Of a stretch of DNA of 64,000 nt, positions 38,424-49,800 are shown piece by piece (position 1 is the stretch's first letter; each line of letters opens with the position of its first letter). This DNA comes from Motacilla alba alba. Its lineage: Eukaryota > Chordata > Aves > Passeriformes > Motacillidae. The position numbers were made by a program, and so were the translations under genes. The notes beneath the pieces are model-generated. The model did not search any database, was not told where the DNA came from, and saw only the letters and a list, made by a program, of their open reading frames with translations. The stretch covers positions 13,716,790 to 13,780,789 of the forward strand of contig NC_052017.1 of NCBI RefSeq assembly GCF_015832195.1, in the 5' to 3' direction.

Positions 38424-41400
38424 GTCCTAAGACAGTCCCATCATTGTTATCTCCTATTCTAACTTATTTTTCAAGTATTTTTTTTTGTAGTGCCACTATG
38501 ACTCAGCTTGCCTGGAATCAGTAAACAATGGGAATATGACAGTTTCTGGCAGAGCGCATGAGACATTTTATCACTATAACAGAAACTCAAGACTCTCTGA
38601 TTGAAAGAGCAAAATAAGCCTGGTCAAATTAATGTATGGACCAGACAAGAAAAACCAGCATCAAACCAGTATTCCAGACACCATGCAATAAAGTTCTGCT
38701 ATATACATGTACATAAGCAGCAACAGGAGGTGTCTTGAGCAGATACATGACTAGGGAGAATGCTTTTTCCCAAAGCCAGATGTCCTTGCCCACCCACCTG
38801 CAGATGAGACACTGGGGTGGTACTGGCGCCTGGCCCCTTCCTGCTGTTGTACAAGTCTGAGCATCCCCTGGGAGCCTGTGAAGGTGAGCAGAGGGGTCAG
38901 TCATGGCCCATGCCCTGGTCCTGGCTGTTAATTTCTTAGTATAGACACCAACAAATGTCCCCACTGTCACATGGATACCACAGTGCCAGGCCCCACAGAG
39001 CCTCCCTGTCAAGTCTGTCCTGCTGAGCTGCTGGGGCTGGTCTGCTCAGCCCAGGCAGGTCTGGAGATGAGCAGAGTCCCCCCTTGTATTGACATGCTGG
39101 GTGTGTTGGTAATGGGAGGGCTGGGCAGGCCCAGAGCAGCCCAACAGCAGGGGATCTGAGCTCTTCTCAGGCACTGGGCAGCCCCACTGAGGCCAGCTGA
39201 TAACCCAGGTAAAGCCGAGAATCAGGAAGGAAGGAGCATGGTCACACTGCTTTGTTAGTTACTGTCTCATCCTTCTGATAGAGCAGACATGGCCAAAGAC
39301 TGCGGTGGCCAAGCTGGCACTTGGCATTTAGACATATGAACCTAAGTGGGGGGCAATGGGAGTTCAAGGTTCACCTGAACTTCTGTTTATTATTCTGTCA
39401 TAATTCTGTCATCTCTCATAAGCATTCTCCCTAACTTCTAAAGATCCTTGAAGGGTATGTGGTTGCAAGGACAGATGAGATAATTTTTGGTCTAAACTAA
39501 AAGCCTAGCACTTTTTGTGTGTGTGCTTCTGAAAAATACATCAGCACAATTTGTGTGAAAATGAAATTTCTATACATCCTGATTCTGGTCAGAATTAGAA
39601 CATAGACAGTTGGGGGATATTCAGATGTTATTTAGACCTGTTGACCCACAAGATCTTTCAGAAAACCTGTTCTTACAAGGAAAAAAGAACACCTCTTGCA
39701 GATAACTGAAGAGTGGAGGCTTCTTAGAGAAAAACAACTCCTGATTCAAAGCTTTGTTAAAACAAAACTCTCCTTGGCCTTTATGAACTTGGAATAAACC
39801 ATATTACTTCAAAAGTTGGTTGTTTTTTTTTTTTTGCATAAATCCTGCCTAAAATGTCAATAAATGAAAGAGATCTAATAATTATCTGGAAAACAAATGC
39901 ATGATGCACTGGGAAAAAGTGCCACACGTTGCTCCTGTTCTTTCCAACTTTGATTTGTATGACACAAAGTATTTGGTTTAATTTTTCTTTTAGCAGATAG
40001 ATGCCAGCATGAGGTGATATGAGGATGTCACTTTTCATAAGTAATTTTTTACAAGCTCACTATCTAATCTTTCTGATTGGCAAGTCTAAGGAATCTGCAC
40101 TGTTAATCAGTGCACCAGCATCAAATTAAAAACAGTCCTCTGTCATGCAGATGACTGGTTGGCTAAAGCAAATAAGATAGGAGTCCAAGAAGCTGCTGTG
40201 CCTTTCCCTGTGAACTGAGCAAATGCTTTCATGTCGAGTATTTCTATGCTACAAAATCCAGGCAGAACACCCAGGGAAACCAGACAAAAAAGACAGATGT
40301 TTGGACTGACTACTCACTACAATTTGATTGACACATTGGTTGGCTTTGCATAGTTACTGAGGAAACCTTCATGTGAAGCGAGATGTTTCCCAAGAATTGC
40401 AAGGCCACCTGCAACTCCAACCCTTCCTTCCTCCTCCAAGTTAAATGGTACCACAGGGATTCCTGTACTGGAATGTTGGTATGTCTAATCCCTCTGCTTG
40501 AGTTCAGGATAATGGCATTAAATGGGTTAGAGGTTGAGCTCATGCAGCAAATGACAAGCAAGAGGTTCTTGAATTATTTCAGACAAATATTTACAGGTCA
40601 ATTACCCATATTCCTCCATGCATTCTGTACCTGGCCAATAACTTACCCATTTGCATTGTTATTGCTGGCCCAGGGGCCAGTGTGTGGGAGTTGGAATATT
40701 TTGAATAAACTAGGCCTAAAGAGAATAAAACATTGCAGACAGCTTTCTAGCTGAGACATTCCTAAAAGACATATTCAGGGAAGTGGTAATTCAAGAATAA
40801 CTGGATAGGAAATTGCCCAATCAATGTAGTTTGATGTTTACATATAATTTCACAATATACTATTATGTTAACCACTTGATTGGCATATATTTATGTTGTG
40901 GTGATTTCCAAGCACTCAGGAAATGTGGACCCAAGAAAGGGGTGATTTCTTTGGGAGGTGAAATGGTTGTCAAATACAAAGAATACTGATTGCTACTCCA
41001 CTTTGCTTACCCATTTCTGATGTCCTTAACAAGAGAGATGAAATGGCAAAGCCCAGTGCAGCTGACAGGTCAGAGATGAAAAACAACATTTTCTGAATCC
41101 AAGGAAGTTCAGGGCCTTTGTGTTTATACTTTATTTTGCACAAAGTGCTTCCAAAATCTGCTGTAAAAGCTCTCAGCCCTAACCTGCTTCCCACACCACT
41201 GTAAGCAGAGCTGAGCCTGTGATGGCTCTGGGAGGCCAGCACTTGTCTTTGCCTTCTGTTCAGCCTGTTCAGTCCTGCTGGCTCCTCAAAAAGGAAGGGT
41301 TTTCACACCAAATAAGTAAACAAACATTTCATTTTGGTTCTTGCTTATCATGGTTAGTCCTGTCCTTATAAATAACATTAATAGTTCAATAGCTTTTGTA

Positions 41401-42260
41401 CTTTTGCCACACTACCACTTAGTCAGTTTCCATCAATCACAGGCTGAAATAAATCTCTGAGAGAATCAAATTAAGTGCTCTGTGAAGAGTTTACATCACT
41501 TCCCGAGCTTGGTCCCTGAACAAGGACTCTCCAGTGCCTTTTGAATATTTACTGCATGCTACCCACTGCACATTGCACTCTATTGCTCTTATCCAGAATC
41601 CCCATACTTAATGAGTCTTTTAGCATGTGAGAAGAAGAGGTTTATAAATAACTACACTATCACAAAACACCCTCAAGCACTTCCTTTTACAGTATTTACT
41701 AACAGCTTTTCTATGTTATTTTTATTATTTATCCTGAGATTAAAATCAGACTTTATTGTGTCATGTTCAATATTCTACTGTAAAGATATATAGCAGATCT
41801 TGTCTCACCAACTGCCATTCACAAATTGCCTGCAAGATGCAAAGCAAAGTGACATGTGGCCCAGAAAGTCATTATATGCTATGATAGATCCAATTGTGTC
41901 TGTCCCTAATGGATTGTTATATAAATTCTGCCCTTAAGGTTACTTCCATGAAAAAACAACATTCAAGAAGCCAGTCTCTGCCCTGGAAATGACTCTATGG
42001 ACACTTCTTTCAACAGGTGGTGCCTCTTCTTTGTTCCTGAATTCAAAGTTAGTCCTGCAGAGAAACACTTCACAGGATATTGTGATAATTTGGAAAAGGG
42101 AACAGTGTCTCTGGATATATTCAGAATAAATGGGTGGGAATGAGGCACTAAGCAAGGTTATCTAGAATACTTGCACAAGTCTCCTTGACTTTGATCATGA
42201 AACTTGTTGTTAAAGGTCCCATCCATGCGAAAAGCTATGGAACTGTCCATCATCCCAGAA
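38424..42260. other. Unique non-coding DNA
   Basis: No gene recognised. A GC-richer patch lies at 38780-39220 with a 127-codon minus-strand frame and no domain. A T13 run is at 39823-39835. A 123-codon plus-strand frame (40383-40754) is unremarkable. The missing 5' portion of the LTR described next could lie in the last part of this stretch, but I found no matching terminal inverted sequence. Confidence 0.5.
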
Positions 42261-42279
42261 TAAATCCAAAATGGATTTA
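42261..42279. repeat. Short hairpin
   Basis: TAAATCCA and TGGATTTA form a perfect 8-bp stem around AAA. It lies about 50 bp before the recognisable LTR segment. Significance is unknown. Confidence 0.6.
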
Positions 42280-42325
42280 AAACAAAGTTTTGTATTCTGA
42301 AATCTGTTCCTGTAAACTCACAGGG

Positions 42326-42878
42326 AGCCCACACTGGAGCACTTGGTTCCTGAGGGACTGGTCCCTATGGACAGGAATCATACTGGAGCAGCTTTTGAAG
42401 AACTGCAGCCCAGGGGAAGGACACTCCCTGGAGCAGCTTGTGAAGGGTTGTATCCTGTGGGAGCATCCCACTCCGGAGCAGGGAAGAGCATGAGGAGTAA
42501 AGAGAAGAAGAGATGAAACATAAGTAACTGACAATGCCTCCCATTCCCCATCATCCTGCTCTGCTTGGGAGGGAGGAAGTGAAAGAGATAGGATGAAAAT
42601 TCAGCCTGGGATGATGGGAGGGGGTTGAGAAGGTGGTTTACAATTTAGTCATGTTTCTCATTATCCTATTCTGTTTAATTCTCTATGTCTTAAACTGATT
42701 TCCCCTAAATTGAGCCTGTTTTGCCCATGATGGTGATTGAGAAATGATTTGCCTGTCCTTGTCTTGGTCTGATATCAACCTATGAGCTTTTCCTCATAAT
42801 TTCCCCCTGTCCTTTGAGAAGGGGGTGATAGAGCAGCTTGGTGAGCACCCCGCAGCCAGCCAAAGTTAACACACCACA
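42326..42878 (+). mobile_element. Solo LTR of an avian endogenous retrovirus (5'-incomplete)
   Basis: The segment matches, from memory, a well-known avian LTR. The upstream part is built of degenerate units of about 45 bp, each containing C[TC]GGAGCA (starting at 42334, 42383, 42428 and 42473). Then come GAGCAGGGAAGAGCATGAGG, a CCCATTCCCC block, TTAAACTGATTTCCCC, a TGTTTTGCCCATGATGGTGA block and the terminal GTTAACACACCACA ending in CA at 42878. Those last features place the 3' end of an LTR in plus orientation. The usual polyadenylation hexamer position before the TTAAACTGATT block is mutated. No internal retroviral gene or second LTR is seen, so this is a solo LTR remnant left by recombination or a partial copy. 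The class is probably ERVL- or ERVK-like; I cannot fix it. Confidence 0.8.
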
Positions 42879-44892
42879 AAATGAATATTTCAGCTCATTT
42901 AAGAGGGAAAAAAAGACCTGCTTCTGCTTGGGTTATAGATAAAAATTCTTTTACCCCTATTCCACAAGTTTCCATTAGTTCAGAAGTGGGATGAACTACC
43001 ACAGATTCACAGAACACTAGTTATATGCTTCTGTTATTGTAGATTATGTACTTATTTGTTGTGCAAAACAACAAATTCTACTTGAGAACTGACAAAACTA
43101 ATTTCTACATTCATTTTGTTGACAGAATGTAGGAACTTCAGGTATATCCTTGTATGTGTGATTCAAATGGGCCTCTACAGAGTACCCTGCTGCTTCACAG
43201 ACAAGTCCCTACCTTCACATCCCTGCTTTTTCACAGCTGGGCCTGGGAAGTGTATGAAGGATGAATGGGATAGGAGGGTGGCACAGACCTTTCAAGGAAA
43301 TTCAGAGATGGTGATGAAGATCTAAGAGGTAACAAATCCCTTCTGTCAAAAATACTTGTATCACAGAAGAACATGTCTTACTATTCCTCTGAAACTGAAC
43401 TAAAGCCCACTGAGATGTCACCTCAAAATGATGGAAAGGTCCTTTTTCTCTGTCACAATAGCTCTGAAGAAGCTATTGAATTTTTTCTTTTGTTTTTTGT
43501 AAATAATAAGCCAAATTGCAAAAGGACTATAAAACGTCATGTTGCTCCTTCCAGAAGTGTTAGCATGCCAGTTAAATGCCAGTAGATTTGGTTTATTTAA
43601 TTTTGTGATTAAAGTTTCTATTGATTCCCCTGAAGCACAGAATATATCAATATCTTTGGTTTCAAAGGATCATTCAGTAGTACAGAAAAAGAGGACTCAA
43701 CATAGATGCTGGTGCTTTATTTTAAATTTATGAAACTCCACAGAGAATCCCCTGAGCATGCTGTCAGCAATACCTTTCAATTGTGGAATTCAGCCTCTGT
43801 TGTCAAACTAAGTCACTTCAGTGCCTCCTCGTTCACATGCTGGCTCTTCTTATCTGGAAAAAAAAGGCTTGGTTAGGAGTCAGTAGGAATTAATATTATT
43901 ATATAGAAAGCTTTTAAGCCATCAAGTGTATTCCATCAGAATTTGCTGCAGATCATGTATGTTTATCCTTTCTCTGCCAGTGCAGTGGCAGCTTAACCAC
44001 TGTCTCTGTTGCTGCTTGGTCATCTGCATCCAGGACACTCGGGAACATGGAGTCTTCAGGAAGCTGTTTCAAACCAGCTAAGGGCAATGGAGGGTAAGAA
44101 GCAGATCCTGTGGTGGTGGGACAATGTTTTTTTGATGCCAACGTCCCCTTTTTAATCATAAGACACAGCTGCACAGTTGCAAGAAGCAGGGTCAAACAGT
44201 TCTATCCCTGGAGGGGTCTGTGGGCTATCAAGGGCCCCAAAGCACCCCCAGAATCTTTCTGGGAACTCTCCATCAGAAGGCTACACATGTCCCATAGTGT
44301 TGCATCAGAAACAAAGAACTTCCTCCCTGACAAGGGATCTGGGTGCTCCCATGCCATCTTGAAGGTGTGTAACCTGACAATCTCTTGGTTTGGTGGGCCA
44401 CCCCCACAATGGATCAAGACTGTGACCACTACTGCAGTGAAATAGAAGCAATCATGTTTTGTTGAGGGATGAGTAGTAATATCTTTCCTTTCCACTGTCT
44501 ACTCTTATTTTTTCTTTCTCTTTCTTCCCCTTGAGTATTTTCTTTTTGATTTTTTTACTTTTATTGAAAATAACTAAGATGATCACATACTTCTTTTGCA
44601 CTGAATTTTAATTGTTTTAAAATAAATTTGCCTCATGTATACACTATTGTAGTTTCTAATTCGCCCCAAGGGATTTATTAACAGAAATCTGTTAGCCTGC
44701 TTCAGCGAGGGTTGTAACAACAGGCTACAGCATATTGCCTAGGAGAGGACAAGAGAGATCCTTTCATTGGAGCCTGTGAGGAGAGGTGGGAAGAATTATA
44801 ACCTCCCTAGCTTCTGTGTGGATGATAAAACCAAAGCCCTGGCCACTGGCAGACACATTTGTGACTTCTGTGATCTCTAGAAGGACAAAAAA
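42879..44892. other. Unique non-coding DNA
   Basis: No gene recognised. A moderately GC-rich patch near 44170-44440 is open on both strands for about 97-111 codons without domains. A poly-pyrimidine stretch lies at about 44485-44575. Confidence 0.5.
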
Positions 44893-45360
44893 CTGTTAGA
44901 GTGGGTGCAGAGGAGGGGCAGAAAAATGATCAGAAGGATAAAACCTTGCCTATCAAGACAGGCTGAAACAATTGTGGATTTTCAGCCTGGAGAAGAGGAG
45001 AGTCTGGAGACACCTTATTTCTGTCTTTCAATACTTACAGTAGCTCATTAAAAAAAAAAGTGGAGAAAGGCTTGTAGTGACAGGACAAGGTGAAAAAGTT
45101 CTAAAGCAAAAGAGGATAGCTTTAGTTTAGACATAAGGAAGAATTTCTTTGCCATGAGGTTGGGCAGCCACTGGAATGGGTTGCCCGGAGAAGCTGTGGA
45201 TGCCCCTTTCCTGGAATATTCAATGTCAGTGTGGATGGAGCAATGAGCAATCTGTCAGTGTGAAAGGTGTCCCTGTCCTTGGAAGGAGGAGGAGTGGTGG
45301 TGTTGGAGCTAAATGATCTTTAAAAGTCCCTTCTAACCCAAACTATTCTATGATTCCATA
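44893..45360 (+). mobile_element. CR1 LINE, ORF2 C-terminus and 3' end
   Basis: Landmarks in plus orientation follow the CR1 order: GGGTGCAGAGGAGGGGCAG, AAAATGATCAGAAGG, AAGACAGGCTGA, TTTTCAGCCTGGAGAAGAGG, GACAGGACAAGG, ATAAGGAAGAATTTCTTTGC, CTGGAATGGGTTGCC, and TCTAACCCAAACTATTCTAT. The copy ends in the ATTCTATGATTCCATA terminus. One frame near the start still reads RVQRRG- and MIR-like residues of the ORF2 C-terminus, then breaks. An A10 run at about 45049-45059 replaces part of the usual sequence. About 470 bp remain and the copy is dead. Confidence 0.95.
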
Positions 45361-46410
45361 AACCCATAAATATGTTGAATTAATTTATGGTAACAGAACT
45401 TCAAACAAAGCCACCCATCCAACTTACACACATGTTTTTTCCTCAGGGTTTTTGTATAGTAGCACATTTCAACAACAAACATATTGGCAGCCTTACATGG
45501 GGAAATCATTACAGCCCACTCACCCCTGAGTGCATATGCATAATTCCTGGTGTGTCATGAGGAAAGAAGACTGTATAGGATTGGTGAATTAATAAATGAC
45601 ATACGTAGAAAATGTTTTTACAGAAAATATAGCCCAAATCCCCTAGAGTACTTGAAATCTTTTTTGAGTAAACAGAGAAAGAGCCAAAGAAGGAACTGAA
45701 ATCACAGAAGGAAACTCCAGATAAAAATGGAACAGAATTAACCTGAATTCATGTGTTAGTTTATTAGAGTGGGGTTTTTATAGGCCGGAAGGATGTTGTC
45801 TAATAGCCTCTTTGACAAGCACCTCTCTGATCAGCTCCTGTTTCCACTTTAGAGAGAGTCTCCACATCTAAGTGGTTTGCAAAGGGTTAATCAATTATTA
45901 ATAATGTCTGAATACATAATAGGCACAAGGGGCTATGCTGCAGCTGGATGTAAACATGCCAATGTAAGGTGCTTATGTTAGGCAGGGACAAAAGCAACCT
46001 GTTGACCCATTGGACTGCTTACACCCTGAAACAGCTATGGAATTGTTTGCAAACCTTTGAATGTGTTTTGTAACTAGATCCTTAGTAGACCATGTAATCC
46101 TTTTTTCTTTCATTTTTGTTCATCCATTTCTTTTAAGCATTAAAATGGTAGCTCATTATAAGACAAGTTTGCAAAATCGTAAGAGCAAAAACAACCAACA
46201 GAGGGAATACTGTGTGTTTGCAGGAGGAGTCGAGCAACTGCGCCGTGTCCTGCTCTGGGAGAGCTGACAGCATGTGAAGGCTTCTCCTCAGTAAAAGAAA
46301 CATGCCAAAAGGATTCAACAAACACAGATGAGCTTCATTTTTGCTACAAGGGTGGCCATTCCTTTTGACCCTACGAGCCGTGTGCCCAAATCTTTCTGTG
46401 GCTGAGAGCC
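45361..46410. other. Unique non-coding DNA with AT-rich factor-like sites
   Basis: No gene recognised. At 45886-45906 the sequence GTTAATCAATTATTAATAAT resembles a worn HNF1/homeodomain site. This is a weak motif observation. Confidence 0.4.
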
Positions 46411-46848
46411 ATGAGGCGCACACCTCAGAGACCCGAAAGGAAAGGGGCCTCCAGGAGAGTTTCAGAGGCAGGAAACACTAACTGCTCCCCAGGGCTCTGC
46501 TGTCACAGCCGAGCCAGGGTGGTCTGCAGTGACCGCTCCGCTCACTTCCCCGGTGCCCCCCTCTGTGGCAATTCCAGCCTCCTTGCCTGTGATTGCCAGG
46601 GCTCTGCCTCATGCAGCAGTGGAGCTCCCTCACAGACCTTCCCATGCCATTGCCTGCTTCTCCCAGGCTGGACCATAGTAGGGGAGGCACATTCCCGATG
46701 TTTAAGCCACTGCTATTCTACAAGAACAAAAACAGAAAGTAAATTGGTCAAAAGGAAAACTGTGATTGCTTTGCTGACCTTAGCTGTTATCTCATGCAGT
46801 CTTTGTCAGTTTGTCCCATCTATCTATTTCTTACTGTGTGTAGATTAA
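46411..46848 (+). other. 145-codon open frame in a GC-richer patch, unknown status
   Basis: The frame starts with ATG and ends at TAG-TTA-type AT-rich sequence near 46848. The first two-thirds is rich in Ser, Cys, Arg and Pro. The last 30 residues contain a hydrophobic run (VIALLTLAVISCSLC) that could span a membrane. The GC-richer first part extends open frames by composition, and there is a 70-codon minus frame over the same bases. I recognise no family and consider chance more likely than a gene. Confidence 0.2.
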
Positions 46849-49800
46849 ATGACCTCTTGGGCAGGAATTCTGCTTTCACAATGTGGTCATTGCGATTCCT
46901 CAACAAATGGATAAAAAACTAACACACATCCTTGTACATAAACAAATCTATCGAGCAGCCACATCCACCCAACTGACTAGTACCCCAATCCTCTAGTCTT
47001 GGAAAAAAATTAAACTCCTTAGGAGTTTTTCCTGAGATGTTTTGGGATACTATTTCTATTGCGGCTATTAAAATGGGTTTCTTCCCTTCTCAGTTCATGC
47101 TGAAACCACCACCAACTGGTTAATATTATTATTATTATGGTCTTAAACCAGCATGTTTTAGGTGCACAAATGCATGGTCTCTTTTTAAGCATAGGCAGAA
47201 TATTTCCATGCTGCCAGGCTTAGTTTCAGATATCTTAACCCCACATAAACCTCACCACTCTTCACTGGAACACCACAGAAACCCCTAACAAGCAGTCAGG
47301 GAAACATTTGTTCCTCCTTTCCACTTCCAGAATGTCTGATCATTCAGGATCCATCATAAACATTTCCTGGCTGACTTTGCCTTACACATGAACTGTGTTT
47401 TGATGGGCTTTTTCCCCTTCTCTTTCCCCCCCCCTTTTTTACAAGCATCATTGCATTTTGTCAGCAAGCAACTTAGGCCAATCCCACCAATAGTTTAGTT
47501 TATAGCTTATGAAATTAAATGATGTAAGGGACCACTCCAAGCAGGGTCAGCTTAAACAGACAGCCAAGTCTGTAACCTCAAGGGACTTGGATTGGGTTGA
47601 GGGAAAGCACCAAGCAGTGTGGGCTCCCAAAGATTGCTGCCAGGTGGACTACAGGTGTTCCAATTCAGTCCACTTGGACGGTGTTCACCTGGGGAGACGC
47701 TAATTTGCTCCTATGCACGCAGAAAATTAGCATGTTTATACACAATCACCCTGCAAAGGCCTCTCTGGCTGTGCTTTCTGAAACCCTGAGCTTTATAGGT
47801 TGAGTAAAAGGGCTGCGTAGGAAGCCACACACTGCTTGTATCAGTCCTGAGTTCAAATTCGTTTAGTCAGCTATCTCAGAACAAACCCACAGAGTCCCTT
47901 GCTATAGATGGAAGCTGCACATGCAGCTGTGGTCACTGTCTTGCAGCTGTTAAATGAAGAAATACCATGTGAACACTTGGTCTGGTTTCAAAAGACCTAA
48001 AAACATTGGCCAAGAAAAATGGTACATCACGGTGCTGCTTGGCTATTTGCCAAGACAAAGAAACTTGTAGATTTCTAGGGACAAGAGGCCATGTGAAAGG
48101 AATTTTCCTGCTTTCAAAGGCACATCAAAATATACCAGAGGGGTTATTTATTTATTTATTTAGTGTGTGCTCTTGGCACAGGTTTGATTGATCATGAATG
48201 CAGTATCAGCATTAAACTCACATTACTTAAAGACCAACCCAGAAAACAAAGCAAACTGGACTGTAGGCCTGAGGTGCAACATAGAAGAGAAAGGCATAAT
48301 TATTCACACAAAGGATAAAAAGTAGATGGATAAGAGCCCCTAAAAACCAATTAAAAATAAAAGTTTATAGGGAGGAAAGGATTATTCTGTGGTGAGAGCT
48401 CATGAGAAAAAGCTATTGTAGCAATTTATTTTCTTTTCCTGACTCAGGCTTAGACATTGGCATGGATATGTTCAATATCTCTTCATACAAGAGAAAATAG
48501 TGTGCTGTGGAGCAAAGGTTGATTCTCCCTCCACAACCTACCTCAAATCTCCAGTGTGTCAATATAGACACACCATTCTGCTAATGGCAAATATTAATTT
48601 GGAGATGGGCTTTCCTCACTACCTGAACTAATGCATACGATCCCCCAAGGAGCTGCACCCCAATGTCCTTTCACTAGCTGCAAAGGAGTGACAATTCCAG
48701 TGCCACATTTGCGTCAGAAACTATCATATGCATATCAGGAAACTGTCTTTAGAGTCAATTGAAAAATTCATTAGAAATGCAGAACAAAATAATAAGCCTT
48801 CTCATTGCTTTTGTTTGGCTGTTAACCAGAAGGAGAGAGAGGGATGTTTAAATAGCCAGGCAAAGGGATATAGGACACCCAAAAAGAGATCAGGTCCTTT
48901 GGGGACAATTATTTTTTCTTTATTCTAAAGCATCTTCTGTAGTTTGCTGTGCAAAATGTCTGGCTTGGGCCAGCTCCTGGGCTTGTTTATGTACTGGAGA
49001 CTGGAGCCAAACTCTCCTGACAGGAAATGAGTGAGACTGCAAAGAGAGTCTTTTGACAATACAATAGAAACTCATAAGTTCTGGTAACCATGCTATTTTA
49101 TTGGTTTACTTTTTAATATTGATACTATATTAAAGGTCAAAGGTACATTAGATGTTAGGAGAAATAAATATGCTGGTGAACAGATAAATCCTATGGAACT
49201 CCCAGTAATTAACAAGGTCCATATGTATAGTTTGTTCATAAGAGAATACACTTTTTTCCTCCAATCTGAACAGACAAATCCTTTTTTTGCTAAATCCATA
49301 TGCAGGGTTTATGAACTAAACCTTGCTGCCCTTTCTCAAGGGAAACTCCCATTGAGCTTAGGGGGAGTTTCCTCTGAGTAAGACTTTGGCCTGCTACCTT
49401 GGCCGCCTTTCCACTGCCCTTGAAAATTCCCTTCTTTTTAAGGCACCCTAAAATTCAGCACTGACTCGATGCTGACCTCACTTTTGTGAGCAGAGGACAC
49501 GCTGTCAGGCCCTTTTGCCTGGTTCTCGGAAACAATATTTCCATTTCTAGTAGATTTTCCTGCTCGCATTCCTCTGCATGTACAAACCCAATGGAGGAAG
49601 TCGAGCTTCCTGTGGGCGTCAGTCCGAAATAGCATCTGAGGACTAGAAGAAGTGGTTTTATTACAGACTTAGTCCCAAGCCCTAGAAATCAAGGGATTAC
49701 AGTTCATTTGCAATAGAGAACTTGAGAAAGACATTTGTCCTGCTTGCACTATGAGCCAGATAGCTCGTGCCAAGAATGTCCCACAGATTTTTGGTTCAAG

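Noticed and set aside
47848..47866. tRNA B-box-like GAGTTCAAATTCG
   Set aside because: No A-box, acceptor stem or cloverleaf could be drawn around it.
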